From Nosema muscidifuracis (taxonomy: Eukaryota; Microsporidia; Nosematidae), in contig JAIOKI010000002.1 in NCBI GenBank assembly GCA_028335825.1, positions 682,001 through 746,000 of the forward strand: a DNA stretch of 64,000 nucleotides, read 5' to 3'. The position numbers and the translations under genes were made by a program. Numbering within the stretch: the first letter of the stretch is position 1; each line of letters begins with the position of its first letter. Positions 1 through 10,263 of the stretch are shown piece after piece. Under the pieces are notes generated by a model. That model did not search any database. It was given only the letters and a program-made list of their open reading frames with translations, and was not told where the DNA came from.

Positions 1-1145
1 AACAAAAATTCAGTCAAAATATCTCGAGTTCCTTGATGAAGTAACTGAAAAAAAGAATGTTGAGTATCAGTACCAACTCCTCCCCAGATTATCATACCAG
101 TATCTGTCTCCGAATATTTACCATTGCTTTCCATTTCTACTTGTTGAAGATACAAATAAAATTTCTGAAGATATTCGTCATAACTTACGATACATTTATT
201 GTTATACTTTCGTTCTGAATAGTAAATTTCAATAATTGCATGGAATATCTCAATATTGTCTTCATCTGTTTTTTTAAAATATTCATCGACAACTGAAGCT
301 CCTTTTAACATATCTAAAAAGTTGTCGAATCCAATATATGATGCTATAGATAACCCAACAGCTGACCATAACGAATACCTTCCACCTACAAAATCCCACA
401 TTGAAAATATATTCTGGATATTATATTTCTTAACTTCATCCACATTTGAACTTACAGCTACAAAATGGTCTTTAAATATTGCATCTTTATTTTTACCAAG
501 TCTTTCTTCTAGATATTTGTATGATAAATCCATATTCTTTATAGTTTCTAAGGTGGTGAACGTCTTACTGACTATTATAAATAAAGTAGTCTCAGGATCG
601 ATCTCTTTAAAAACTTCGATAGTAGCAGATGCATCAATATTTGATATAAATTTTATTTTGATATCTTTATTAGAATACGATCTAAGAGCATCACATACCA
701 TTTTAGGACCTAGATCACTTCCTCCTATACCTATATTTACAATAGTATTTATTGATTTACCGGTTGATCCTTTAATTTCTTTGTTACCCAATTTTGTAAC
801 GAAATCTTTAATTTTAAGTAACTCGTCGTAAATAATCTTCTTGTTACCTTCTAATTTACTATCAGAAGATCCACATATTTTATTCAAAATATCATTGTCA
901 CGTAAAAGTACATGAAGGACTTCCCTATTTTCCGTATAATTAATCTTCTTTCCATTAAACATGTCTTGTATTTTGGTTTTTATATCAAGATTGTCGATTT
1001 TCCTAAGATAATTCTCTAATAGATCCTTAGTTACATGAGTCTTAGAAAAGTCAAAATATATAAATTCATCATTTGATATTTTTAGAGTTTTAGTAAAATG
1101 ATTAATTCTCTGTTTGTCTTGTTCAAATAAGTCTAAAATTTTCAT
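1..1145 (-). CDS. PGI1: Glucose-6-phosphate isomerase, C-terminus beyond the window
   Basis: Cytosolic glycolytic enzyme interconverting glucose-6-phosphate and fructose-6-phosphate. I translated the minus strand from the ATG at 1145 to the window edge: about 380 residues open without a break. Family landmarks seen in order are [16 protein letters not shown] (early), [16 protein letters not shown] (the substrate phosphate-binding loop), [19 protein letters not shown] (the PGI signature region) and [14 protein letters not shown]. The remaining third lies outside the window. No C-rich motif is obvious before this start, only a T-run. A 576-base plus-strand ORF inside it is an antisense shadow. 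Family assignment is certain. Confidence 0.96.
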   Translation of the reverse strand, partial: MKILDLFEQDKQRINHFTKTLKISNDEFIYFDFSKTHVTKDLLENYLRKIDNLDIKTKIQDMFNGKKINYTENREVLHVLLRDNDILNKICGSSDSKLEGNKKIIYDELLKIKDFVTKLGNKEIKGSTGKSINTIVNIGIGGSDLGPKMVCDALRSYSNKDIKIKFISNIDASATIEVFKEIDPETTLFIIVSKTFTTLETIKNMDLSYKYLEERLGKNKDAIFKDHFVAVSSNVDEVKKYNIQNIFSMWDFVGGRYSLWSAVGLSIASYIGFDNFLDMLKGASVVDEYFKKTDEDNIEIFHAIIEIYYSERKYNNKCIVSYDEYLQKFYLYLQQVEMESNGKYSETDTGMIIWGGVGTDTQHSFFQLLHQGTRDILTEFL

Positions 1146-1923
1146 TTGAAAAAAAAGTATTTTTTTTATTTATATAATTACTGATTTTAGTGACAAATCA
1201 TATAAAAAATTTATATTATTGGTACCGAATAAAGTGTTTGGTAAAAATTTATTTGAATTACTAAATATTATCTTTAGAGTATATTATATAATCAGAGTTT
1301 TTGATAAATATAATTTTTTAAAAAAAATCAATTTACTGTTTCATCAAATAATTTCTATTTTTGTACTTACAAAATTATTCATACTATAATTTAGAAAAAA
1401 AATATAAAATATTTTGATGCTCTAGATGATAAAAGAATACCTTTGTAAGATCAAACATAAATTTATTTTTTTATTACGAATAATATTTTGTGATTTTTGA
1501 CATATCAAATAAATATTTAAGAATAAATTGTTATCTTTCACTAATACTGAAAATATAATCTTTATTTTTTATTCCACAATGATTAATATATAATAAATAA
1601 TTCTAATGATATTTAAAATTAATCTTTATTTTTTATTCCACAATGATTAATATATAATAAATAACTAAAATGATATTTAAAATTAATCTTTATTTTTTAT
1701 TCTACTTAAAATTAATATATAATAAATAACTAAAATAATATTTTAAATTAATCTTTATTTTTTATTAATTATGATTAATATATAATAAATAACTAAAATA
1801 ATATTTTAAATTAATTAACTTAAACATTATGAAAACAAAAAGAAACAGTTCAGTGTATATTAGAACTATGACTTAAAAATTTAAATACATAAAAATCATT
1901 GTATTTCAAATTTACAAAAAAAT
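1146..1923. repeat. Gene-free stretch with a 64-base tandem repeat
   Basis: No supportable gene. From 1557 to about 1812 there are four copies of a 64-base AT-rich unit, each beginning AATCTTTATTTTTTATT. The first two copies are nearly identical and the later ones more diverged. The rest is non-repetitive AT-rich sequence. Confidence 0.85.
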
Positions 1924-2005
1924 CGACAACGACAGGATTTGAACCTGTGCGGGATGAACCCATCAGTTTTCTAGACTGACGCCTTAACCACTCGGCCACG
2001 TTGCC
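1924..2005 (-). tRNA. tRNA-Ser (anticodon AGA)
   Basis: The minus strand folds as an 82-nt class II tRNA. The acceptor GGCAACG pairs with CGTTGTC with one G-U. The D-arm/box A is TGGCCGAGTGG. The anticodon stem TCAGT/ACTGA encloses loop CTAGAAA with anticodon AGA, which reads serine UCU. A long variable arm (GGG/CCC) is present, and the T-arm/box B is GGTTCAAATCC. The long variable arm confirms serine. No intron is present and the CCA end is not encoded. This is one of the few GC-rich spots in the region. Confidence 0.96.
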
Positions 2006-2076
2006 ATATTTCAATTATGATTAAAGTATAATCATATAAGTATTAATAATTAAAATCATTTTTTTTCTTGACTTCA

Positions 2077-3054
2077 ATGCCCCTATCACCTTGTAAAAGA
2101 TCCAAAACTTACCCAGTTTTAGATAATAACATTTCTGGAATAGATTACATAGAACATATTATAGAATCTAATATTAAATATGTACAAGGAAATCAAGATG
2201 ATTATAACTCTTTAATTAAATTAAAAGATCTTAGAAATGATTATAAATCAGATATATCTAATAAGATTGTTTATTGTACAACTAGTTCTAATATATCAAA
2301 TCTTAGTACACATTTAAAAAAAATAGGAGATGTTGAAAACATATTAAATACAAATTCAGGATATAAAATTATTTTTAGAAATATTTTTGATGCTGATTTA
2401 TGTGCTATAAGTTCCAATCAAGAATTCAATTTTACCAAAGAAAATATTTTTTTAGAATTTGATGAGCTACGAGAAATGTCTTTATCTAGAAAGATTCCTG
2501 TACAAGGAATATACAATACAGAGATACCAATAGACTACAATAATATAATTATTGGACCTTTGAATGTATCTAAAAAATGTATAACAGCTGCTTTAAATGA
2601 TATTTCTCCACTTTTTGGTATAAAAGAATGCGAATCTAAAGGATATTTCATATTCTTATACAAAAATCCTAAAATATCTAAAAAAGTAGTTGATATTTTA
2701 TCTAAAGTTGATATTCTTAATAACAAAGATTTTAATGTATCTTTTGCTTATGAAAATTGTTTAATAACAAAATTTTATTCTTTTTTTCGTATCCCTTTTT
2801 TTAGTTCGTTTGATCTATCTCGTATAATTTTCTTATTGAACACTGATATACCAAAAAATGAAATATATAAGATATGTGGTAAAGAAAATATATTAGAAAT
2901 TAAGCGTTATTCTCATACAAAAATTTTTATTAAATGTCAAGATAATGAAAAAAGTAAATATGTATATGATATTATGGGAGGGTATGTTTATAATAATAAG
3001 ATTATTATATCAGGATACTTTCCTGAGTTTAATTATGAAGTAGGTTATTATTAA
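2077..3054 (+). CDS. Protein with three divergent RRM-like repeats
   Basis: I start at the ATG at 2077; an in-frame TTG upstream is not needed. The 325-residue product shows three segments with the beta-alpha-beta rhythm of RNA-recognition motifs: one beginning NKIVYCTTSSNISNLSTHLK, one beginning NIIIGPLNVSKKCITAALND, and one beginning RIIFLLNTDIPKNEIYKICG. In each, a short hydrophobic strand (RNP2-like) is followed by a helix and a second strand. The aromatic RNP1 residues are poorly conserved. The arrangement recalls multi-RRM splicing or mRNA-binding proteins, but I cannot assign an orthologue. The BIR-domain gene follows closely on the same strand. Confidence 0.6.
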   Translation: MPLSPCKRSKTYPVLDNNISGIDYIEHIIESNIKYVQGNQDDYNSLIKLKDLRNDYKSDISNKIVYCTTSSNISNLSTHLKKIGDVENILNTNSGYKIIFRNIFDADLCAISSNQEFNFTKENIFLEFDELREMSLSRKIPVQGIYNTEIPIDYNNIIIGPLNVSKKCITAALNDISPLFGIKECESKGYFIFLYKNPKISKKVVDILSKVDILNNKDFNVSFAYENCLITKFYSFFRIPFFSSFDLSRIIFLLNTDIPKNEIYKICGKENILEIKRYSHTKIFIKCQDNEKSKYVYDIMGGYVYNNKIIISGYFPEFNYEVGYY

Positions 3055-3077
3055 ATTAAATATTTTTTTTTACCCTT

Positions 3078-3728
3078 ATGTTTTCATACGAAGAAAGATT
3101 AAAAACTTTTTCTGATAAACAATGGCCTGAAAAATTTAAAAGCAATCCGAATTTGCTTGCTATATCAGGGTTTATATGTAAATCTACTAAAGATGATTTA
3201 GCAGCTATGTGCGTATATTGTAAGAAACATTTGGAAGGATGGGAACCCAATGATATACCTGTAATTGAACATTATGATCATAAAAAAGATTGTGTACTTT
3301 TTTCACCTCATCTACTTAAAAATCAAAAGATTTTACTTAATGGAATTTTACCAAATAAAAATCTTAAACAAGGATTTATAAGGTACGATCTAAAAATAGA
3401 TACTCCTTTCATATTCTGTTATAAATGTGGGGCTACTAATACTAATCATACATGTACGATTTCAAAAAAGTTTAGAATTAATTTTAAAAAACCTTCTGAA
3501 TTCTTTTTTATTAATCTTATTTCTGGTATGTACAATGATAAAATAGATTTATATATCACTAAAAGATTATTTTTACCAGAAGATATTAAAAATATTTTTA
3601 AAGAAATTAATACAATGGAAGAAGTTAATTTATTAAAAACAATAGAATGTTTTATTAAAGAATATATTGATAGAAGTATAAAAAAAGTTGAATCATTCTT
3701 CGATGAAGATATTAAAAAAATAAAATGA
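3078..3728 (+). CDS. BIR-domain protein (survivin/Bir1-like)
   Basis: The 216-residue protein begins with a baculoviral IAP repeat. RLKTFSDKQWPEKF opens it, and the zinc ligands follow as CVYCKKHLEGWEPND...HYDHKKDC (C-x2-C...H...C), with the conserved GWEPND turn, at about residues 8-75. A second CxxC...H-x-C cluster (CYKCGATNTNHTC) follows near residue 112, and the tail is lysine-rich and helical. In fungi the single-BIR proteins (Bir1/survivin) belong to the chromosomal passenger complex at centromeres and spindle, so that role is the likeliest. The motif TTACCCTTATG sits exactly at the start, only 23 bases after the preceding stop. Confidence 0.8.
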   Translation: MFSYEERLKTFSDKQWPEKFKSNPNLLAISGFICKSTKDDLAAMCVYCKKHLEGWEPNDIPVIEHYDHKKDCVLFSPHLLKNQKILLNGILPNKNLKQGFIRYDLKIDTPFIFCYKCGATNTNHTCTISKKFRINFKKPSEFFFINLISGMYNDKIDLYITKRLFLPEDIKNIFKEINTMEEVNLLKTIECFIKEYIDRSIKKVESFFDEDIKKIK

Positions 3729-3752
3729 CATAAAAAAATAAATTAAAAAGAT

Positions 3753-4412
3753 TTAATTGGCTTGTATATTGTATTTACGTAAATACTCCTGTTTTTCTTG
3801 TTCATTTCTAGCTTTCTTTTCAGCATGAGCTTTTTTTGCAGCTTCTACTTTAGCTTTTCTTGCAGCATGGATGTGTCCAGTAGGCTTGATAGTAGGTAAT
3901 TTAACATTTTTATCTCCACCAGCTCTCTTAATTAAAGCTTCTCTAACGAATTTTTTAATATCAGCACCCTCTGGAATATTAAATAACTGAATAAGTTTCT
4001 CATCTCTCTTAGGAAGATGTGTCTTACCTTTGATAACATCAGTAAGTCCTTCTAATTGTTGTTCACCTACTCTAATGATAATAAGAGAAAGTACATTAAT
4101 TTCTTCTGATACTATAGCTCCTCTTACACTCTTTCTCTTTCTTACTCCATCTCTTCTACATCTGTATCCAGTATCACCTTTGCTAAGAAGTGGTCTGACT
4201 CTGTTTGGGGTTAAGTACTTTCTTGACATAGGAAAACCTTGACCATCATCTCCACCAGTAATTTCAAATACGTATCCAGTAAATTTCTCATCAATTAATT
4301 CTCCATTAAACTGATCACCAACTTTTCTTCCGTAGAGTTTTAATTCTGCTTTGTGTTCAATCTCGTACATTTTCTGTGTACCGTGCACTGGGTGAGCAAT
4401 GTTAAGCTTCAT
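3753..4412 (-). CDS. RPS6: 40S ribosomal protein eS6
   Basis: The 219-residue product matches eS6 end to end: [19 protein letters not shown] at the N-terminus, then [39 protein letters not shown] and a basic helical C-terminus rich in K, A and E. The yeast protein is of similar length. It is a component of the small subunit body. The start is preceded on its strand by TTACCCCAAAAATG, a strong copy of the C-rich motif expected for highly expressed microsporidian ribosomal genes. It converges with the BIR gene with a 24-base gap between stops. Base composition is less AT-rich than its neighbours. Confidence 0.97.
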   Translation of the reverse strand: MKLNIAHPVHGTQKMYEIEHKAELKLYGRKVGDQFNGELIDEKFTGYVFEITGGDDGQGFPMSRKYLTPNRVRPLLSKGDTGYRCRRDGVRKRKSVRGAIVSEEINVLSLIIIRVGEQQLEGLTDVIKGKTHLPKRDEKLIQLFNIPEGADIKKFVREALIKRAGGDKNVKLPTIKPTGHIHAARKAKVEAAKKAHAEKKARNEQEKQEYLRKYNIQAN

Positions 4413-4857
4413 TTTTGGGGTAAGAAAATCTAAAAAAATTTAGAAAAAAATAAATATTTTTTAAAATTTGTAAAGGATAAAGATCTTTTCTTTTAAGATA
4501 GGTGAATTATATTAAAATATTTAAAGATAGGAAAATATTCATATTCTATTAAATTATTTAAAGATAAGAAAAATCTTTATATTTTATTAAATTATTTAAA
4601 GATAAGAAAAATCTTTATATTTTATTAAATTATTTAAAGATAAGAAAAATCTTTAAATTCTATCAGATTATTGAAAGATAAAAAAATCTATTAAATTATA
4701 AATTATTTAAATATAGAAAAATATTCATATTCTATTAAATTATTTAAAGATAAAAAAATCTTTATATTTTATCAGATTATTAAAAGATAAAATCTTCATA
4801 ATCTATTAAATTATTTAAAGATAAAAATTTTTTCAACTATAAAAATCTTATACAAAT
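4413..4857. repeat. Intergenic decayed tandem repeat, about 38-base unit
   Basis: After the eS6 promoter the gap consists largely of imperfect copies of a roughly 38-base unit (core TTATTTAAAGATAAGAAAAA plus TCTTTATATTTTATTAA), from about 4515 to 4835. Neighbouring copies match best. No ORF or RNA gene is seen. Confidence 0.8.
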
Positions 4858-5808
4858 TTATGAATTTTCTAAAAATAAATTAGTCCACTCTGGCCATTCT
4901 GCTTCATACCATTGATTATTAAATTTATATTTCCAAGCATGAAGGCAAATATATTTATTCTTCAGATCAAAACTTCTATTATTCTCTCCCCTACAATGTT
5001 TCAATACACATTCCATTTTTATTTTATCTATATCTTCTTCCCATTTATATTCACAATTCTTTGTAAAAGAGGCTTCACTTTGTTCTGTATCTCCGTAAAT
5101 GACATCATTACATATAGGAAACCCAAGACTCTGTAAATGAATTCTAATTTGATGTGTTCGTCCTGTAATAGGTCTACATTCTATAAGACTATAATTATTT
5201 TTATAATCCAATCTTCTAAATAGAGTCAGACATTCTTTACCTTTCTCATCTACATATCTTCTTCTTCCTTCTTCACAATAAATTTTATTATTACATTCAA
5301 TTGTATTAGGAAATCTTCCTTTGACTTTTGCTACATAAACTTTTTCTGTTTCTGATATTTTCATCATACTAGTACTCAAATTTTTAAATGTAATTATTAA
5401 TACTCCTGATACAGGCATATCCAATCTATTTACACAAGCTACTTTTGAATCACCAAATAATTTCCTAGTAACTGAATATTCCAAATATCCTCCTGTAGGA
5501 TGACATGGTACACCAGCAGGTTTATATACTACCAAATACTCTTCTTCTTTTTTTATTATTTTTATATCTTCTACTTCTGGTTCATGCATGTGTACAGTAT
5601 GCTTTATATAATCAGTAAGTTGTAATTTATAATTTGGTCTAGTTATTTTATCATTGACAGTTATGACTCCACATTCTATAGCTTCAATAAAATATTCTCT
5701 ACTTCTCGTTCTAAATTCATAAACTAATATTTCTAAGATAGATTTATTCTTCCATCTTTCTTTTACATTAGTTTTATAAGTATAAAAATATTCTAAAGTT
5801 TTTGACAT
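4858..5808 (-). CDS. RluA-family RNA pseudouridine synthase (Pus9/Rib2-like)
   Basis: A 316-residue pseudouridine synthase. An S4-like RNA-binding segment lies at about residues 24-65 (SREYFIEAIECGVITVNDK). Then come YLVVYKPAGVPCHPTGG and the catalytic-Asp motif VNRLDMPVSGVL (Asp about 130), and near the C-terminus GRTHQIRIHLQSLGFPICND, the RluA-family signature. In fungi the closest family members modify tRNA position 32 (Pus9 and Rib2/Pus8), and the length fits the synthase domain without the deaminase of Rib2. The start carries CTACCCTCAAATG. It is divergent from GWT1, with 30 bases between the two ATGs. Confidence 0.88.
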   Translation of the reverse strand: MSKTLEYFYTYKTNVKERWKNKSILEILVYEFRTRSREYFIEAIECGVITVNDKITRPNYKLQLTDYIKHTVHMHEPEVEDIKIIKKEEEYLVVYKPAGVPCHPTGGYLEYSVTRKLFGDSKVACVNRLDMPVSGVLIITFKNLSTSMMKISETEKVYVAKVKGRFPNTIECNNKIYCEEGRRRYVDEKGKECLTLFRRLDYKNNYSLIECRPITGRTHQIRIHLQSLGFPICNDVIYGDTEQSEASFTKNCEYKWEEDIDKIKMECVLKHCRGENNRSFDLKNKYICLHAWKYKFNNQWYEAEWPEWTNLFLENS

Positions 5809-5838
5809 TTGAGGGTAGAAAACTACCCCTTTTTTTTA
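5809..5838. promoter_or_regulatory. 30-base bidirectional promoter with inverted C-rich motifs
   Basis: The whole region between two divergent start codons is 30 bases. It contains GGGTAG on the left and CTACCC on the right, separated by four A residues, so the C-rich start motif of each gene is the mirror image of the other. Reading right gives CTACCCC before the ATG at 5839; reading left gives CTACCCTCAA before the ATG at 5808. The promoter role of such motifs is established in microsporidia. That this palindrome serves both genes is inference. Confidence 0.75.
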
Positions 5839-7290
5839 ATGATAGAAGAAAAATATTCATCAGAATATGAAATATTTTATGTGACTGGTATTTCTAATTT
5901 AAGTCTACTTGCTTATAATACTTTTCCTTATTCAAATCTATTTTTTGATTTTATATTTTGGATATTACCTCAGTATTTTATTATAATGTACCCTGAGAAT
6001 AAACAAGAAATTTTTATCTTCTTATTTAACCTTATAAATTTTAATGAAATTAAAATAGGGAATATTTTTAAAATTGATGATAGATTAAGAAATGATAATA
6101 TAAGAAAACATAATAATATAAAACAATATGATAATATTAAAAAATATGGTAGTGATAATATAAGACAATATGGTAGTGATAATATAAAACAATATAGTAG
6201 TGAAAATATAAGACAATATGGTAGTGAAAATATAAATAAATATGACAGAATATTAAGAAGATTCAATCATAGTGTTATAGGAATATTAAGATCTTATATA
6301 TCTCTACAAGTAGCTATATGTATTCTTGGAGTAGATTTTACTGAAATGTATCCTATTAAATTTACTAAATCTTTATCTTATGGATACAAGTTAATGGATA
6401 TAGGAGTAGGTTCTTATTTATATAATGGAGGAATAATGGCTTGTAAGAGTAAATATAAAGGAATACTTAATCTTATATTATTAGGAATATTAAGACTTGG
6501 AGTAATTCGATATTTTAAATTAGAAGTTGATATAAGAGAATATGGAAAACATTCTAATTTCTATTTTATCTTAGCAGGTACATTTCTAATTTATAAAATA
6601 TTCAACCAGATATTTTATAAGAAAAAAAGAATTCTTTCTTTTTCTAAAAAATATGCAGTCAAATCAAAAGATTTTTTTTCTTCGAAAATTTGGAAAAATA
6701 TTTCTCAGTTTTTTTATAAATATATTGGATATCTTATCTTATTTATATACTACTATATTACAAGGTTCTTCAATATAGATAAACTTATTCTATCAGATGA
6801 TAGATCAAATTTTATTTTGGAAAACAAAGAATCTTTTTTTGTCATTCCTTCTTTCGTCTGTCTATTTGTGATTATGCAAGATTTAAGCAAAATTCTTTTT
6901 TATATGAAAAAAAATGATAAAATAGAAACTGTAATAAAATTTAAGATACTATCTCTAATGAAATATTCAGGTATATTTTATATATTATATAAGATAAATG
7001 AACTTATTGAGAGTCCATCTAGAAGATTAGGAAATCCTACTTTTATATTTTTTATACTATATCTTCATACATTTCATCTTCTTGTTTATGTATTCGTATG
7101 TTTGATATCTAAACTTAGAATTTATAAGGCAGTAGAGTTTTCTAGTAGAAATATGATGACTAATTTTTTATTAACTAATTTGTTGGTATTATTAGTTAAG
7201 AAGACTATCAATTTTTCTTCAGAGATATGTCATATAGTAATGTTAATATATTTAGGGATATCATTTATAATACCACCTCTTCTTTTATAA
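5839..7290 (+). CDS. GWT1: GPI-anchor inositol acyltransferase GWT1/PIG-W
   Basis: A multi-spanning ER membrane protein of 483 residues. PIG-W/Gwt1 acylates the inositol of glucosaminyl-PI early in GPI-anchor synthesis. Family landmarks are LMDIGVGSYLYNGGIM (about residues 185-200) and LILLGILRLGVIRYF followed by EYGKHSNFYFIL, matching the yeast Gwt1 order (LMDLGVGS, LGLLRL, EYGVHWNFF). A dozen or so hydrophobic segments follow. The ATG at 5839 is chosen because CTACCCC stands directly before it; an upstream in-frame TTG is ignored. Residues about 83-134 are a low-complexity insertion of repeated D/E-N-I-R/K-Q-Y-G/S-S units absent from the family. It implies that the parasite makes GPI anchors, probably for spore-wall proteins. 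Confidence 0.88.
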   Translation: MIEEKYSSEYEIFYVTGISNLSLLAYNTFPYSNLFFDFIFWILPQYFIIMYPENKQEIFIFLFNLINFNEIKIGNIFKIDDRLRNDNIRKHNNIKQYDNIKKYGSDNIRQYGSDNIKQYSSENIRQYGSENINKYDRILRRFNHSVIGILRSYISLQVAICILGVDFTEMYPIKFTKSLSYGYKLMDIGVGSYLYNGGIMACKSKYKGILNLILLGILRLGVIRYFKLEVDIREYGKHSNFYFILAGTFLIYKIFNQIFYKKKRILSFSKKYAVKSKDFFSSKIWKNISQFFYKYIGYLILFIYYYITRFFNIDKLILSDDRSNFILENKESFFVIPSFVCLFVIMQDLSKILFYMKKNDKIETVIKFKILSLMKYSGIFYILYKINELIESPSRRLGNPTFIFFILYLHTFHLLVYVFVCLISKLRIYKAVEFSSRNMMTNFLLTNLLVLLVKKTINFSSEICHIVMLIYLGISFIIPPLLL

Positions 7291-7845
7291 AATTCAATTT
7301 TTATTAAATGATTTACCTACACTGAAAGTGATGCTCGTTACTTTGATAATGTTTGAGTATTTTGAATTTTAAAGGTATTTATTTTATGTCTATTAATTAT
7401 TTTTAATTTTATGCTTTTTAATAGATATATTTTAAATTTCTTTCTGATTATAACAATTTTATTTTATTTGAATATCCTTCTACTTAATTTTAATACATAA
7501 ATATAATTTTGAATATCTACTTTTTAATTTTAATACATAAATATAATTTTGAATACATACTCTTTAAATCAAATACATAAATATAATTTTGAATATCTAC
7601 TTAATTTTAATACATAAATATAATTTAAATATCTACTCTTTAATTTTAATACATAAATATAATTTTGAATATTTACTCTTTAAATCAAATAAAAAATTAT
7701 TTATTTGATATCCTTCTACTTAATTTTAATACATAAAAATAGTTATAAATTTAACTTTTAATTTATATTGTATAAATCCCTTACAAATAAAAATAGGAAT
7801 AAATTTAATTAAGATAAAATAGAGGAAATTATACTGCTTAAAATC
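7291..7845. repeat. Intergenic tandem repeat, about 40-base unit
   Basis: No gene is visible. From about 7450 to 7745 there are roughly seven imperfect copies of a 40-base unit containing TAATACATAAATATAATTTT and GAATATCTACT. The remaining sequence is plain AT-rich DNA. Confidence 0.8.
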
Positions 7846-8697
7846 TTAAAGTCTTGGATTCTGTGACACTATTTTAGGAAAATTAAGAATAAATTCTTTC
7901 ATGAAATTTACTAGCAGAGGTACTTGTTCTAAACCTATTTCATTATAATTTTTAAGGAGTAAGTTAGGCATCATTACAGTAGAAATTCCTTCCATATTCA
8001 TATTATCTTCATAATTAGCCCCATCATCTGTAGCAATATCGTGAATAAGATACAGGAAAAAAATTATGGCCTCTAACAAATGTCTATTAAATTTTGGCAA
8101 AGAGAGGTAGAAATAATGGTAGAGGACTAGTTTATCCGTTTCATCATCTATATCATTAAGCTTAAGTACTATACCTAATAGATTTTCAGGTATTATTGTA
8201 TGTTTGTAATTCCTTACTACTTCTTTAAAGGCAGTTGTAAGATCTATCACATTAAAATTTTCAGCCAACTTATCTCGTATTTCACTAAAAAATGACCTAT
8301 TAGAAATTTCTCTTTCCAACATATCTACACATTCTTTAACAGTAACCAAAGAATTCCTTACTCTAAATATTCCTCCTACCCTAACATCAAGACTAAGTAC
8401 AGTTTCTGTAAGTGTATAAAAATCTACTGGAACAAACAAGTTTTTCTTCCCATATTTCAATCCAGAAGATACCCAGAAATTTATTCCATCATTTGCTAAT
8501 TTATCTATAGGAAATATAAATTTACCTAAGAATGTTTGATTAAGTTTAGCTAGATCAAGATATCCAAAATACTTTCTTATAATATTCTCATTATTCATAA
8601 AATATTCTTTCTTATATTCTATATATTCCTTGTATTCTAAATCATTTATAGTATCTATTTTTGTGCCATTGAGTTTCCTCTTGAGTATCTCATCCAT
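7846..8697 (-). CDS. RhoGAP-domain protein
   Basis: I choose the ATG at 8697 because the upstream 20 codons look non-coding, giving 283 residues. The Rho GTPase-activating fold fills most of the protein. GGIFRVRNSLVTV supplies the expected arginine finger (about Arg112). It is followed by helices ending ENLLGIVLKLND, then LVLYHYFYLSLPKFNRHLLEAIIFFLYLIHDIA, and MNMEGISTVMMPNLL, which parallels the family's N-M-x-x-x-N-L-A-x-x-x-x-P-N-L-L block. It likely down-regulates a Rho/Cdc42-type GTPase controlling actin or polarity. No membrane anchor or extra domain is present. The family call is moderately strong; the target GTPase is unknown. Confidence 0.75.
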   Translation of the reverse strand: MDEILKRKLNGTKIDTINDLEYKEYIEYKKEYFMNNENIIRKYFGYLDLAKLNQTFLGKFIFPIDKLANDGINFWVSSGLKYGKKNLFVPVDFYTLTETVLSLDVRVGGIFRVRNSLVTVKECVDMLEREISNRSFFSEIRDKLAENFNVIDLTTAFKEVVRNYKHTIIPENLLGIVLKLNDIDDETDKLVLYHYFYLSLPKFNRHLLEAIIFFLYLIHDIATDDGANYEDNMNMEGISTVMMPNLLLKNYNEIGLEQVPLLVNFMKEFILNFPKIVSQNPRL

Positions 8698-10263
8698 GTT
8701 ATCAAAAAAATATTTTTTATTTATGTATATTTTAATAACCAATATGTCATAAAACATAAATGTGTAGCATATAAAACAATTAATAATTGGAAGAGATAAT
8801 TAATTAAAAGAAAATGTTATTAAGTTTTTTAAAGAATATTTTTGAATTGAATTCTGAAGGGTATTTTGAATGAGGATGGATTTTCTTGTCGTTTGGGGCA
8901 TCATTTTGTTTCAGGTACCAAACAAAGAAAAAAAGAAAAAATTATTTGTAGAAAAATAATTAAATTCATTATTAAAATAAGTTTTCTTTATATTTATTAG
9001 TAAGTAATTATTTTGATCATTAAAAATATTAAATGATTAGTTTGATCTTAAAAATATTAGGTGATTAGTTTGAACCTTAAAATTAATAAATGATTATTCT
9101 TTATTTATATATTAATTAATTATTCTTTCTTTATATTAATTAGAAAATATTAGTTTGAACCTTAAAATTAATAAATGATTATTATTTTTATATATTAATT
9201 AATTATTTTTCTCTATATTTATTGAAAATATTGGTTGATTAGTTTGAACCTTAAAATTAATAAATGATTATTATTTTAATATTTTTATGTAAATAATTAT
9301 TCTTTTTTATATTAATTGAAAATATTAGTTGATTATTCTTTCTTTAAATTAATAGATGATTATTATTTTTTATATATTAATTAATTATTCTTTCTTTATA
9401 TTAGTTAAAATAGAAAATTATAAAAATATTTAGTTTATGTAAAATAGGAAGTGATTTAGAAGATTTGATCTTAAAAAATAATTTTATAAGAAATCAAGTA
9501 AATTTTATCAAATGATTATTTTCTTATACTTCCCTGATAACCTAAATAATTTCAAATTGGTTTTATCTCTAATTTATTAACTGAAGATATCTCTTCTTGT
9601 AAAATCTTCAAGTCTTCATTCAACTTTTCTAACTATGTTAATAAAACAATGGAAATTCGTTAAATATCATTTCATCCTCTTAAAAATAAAAAGATTTTTA
9701 TTTTAGATATTTAGATAGCTAAATGACTTTATATAAGATCTTTAATATGATTTTCTCTATTTAAAGCTATTAACTAATAAAATCTTTCTCTACTTATAAA
9801 ATAAATATCAGGTTTATATTTTAATTTATTATGATTAGAAAATATTTTTTAAAGATTTAATACATAAATTGAACAAAAATATGAAATATTGGCATACTTA
9901 ATTTCTATTTTTAAGTATACTTTAATTTAAAGAATATTTAATCACTCTCCAATTATCGGATTATAAAATTGATTGGTAGACAAGTTGAATTTATAAAAGG
10001 AAAAATAATTTAATCAATTAAATATATCTAATTTAACCAATTAAATATTATAAAAAAATATCCTCAAATAATCAAATATTATAAAAATGAACCTTAACTA
10101 ATCAAATATTACAAAAATGAACCTTAACTAATCAAATATTACAAAAATGAACCTTAACTTTTTTACTTTAACAAATCAAATATTCTTAAAATATCCTTAA
10201 CTAATCAAATATTCTTAAAATATCCTCAAATATTATAAAAATAAACCCTTGACTTATTATTTT
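8698..10263. repeat. 1.6 kb gene-poor AT-rich region with decayed repeats
   Basis: No confident gene. About 8855-8935 is a more complex, less AT-rich island. From about 8990 to 9420 are imperfect copies of a unit containing GATTAGTTTGAACCTTAAAA and TTAATTAATTATTCTTTCTT. From 10071 to about 10235 is a 30-base repeat (ATCAAATATTACAAAAATGA then ACCTTAACTA). On the minus strand, 9632-9552 encodes 26 residues of coiled-coil character without a start codon, possibly a relic of coding DNA. Confidence 0.75.

Noticed and set aside
256-831. Plus-strand ORF of 191 codons
   Set aside because: It is the antisense shadow of glucose-6-phosphate isomerase, which is fully conserved on the minus strand.
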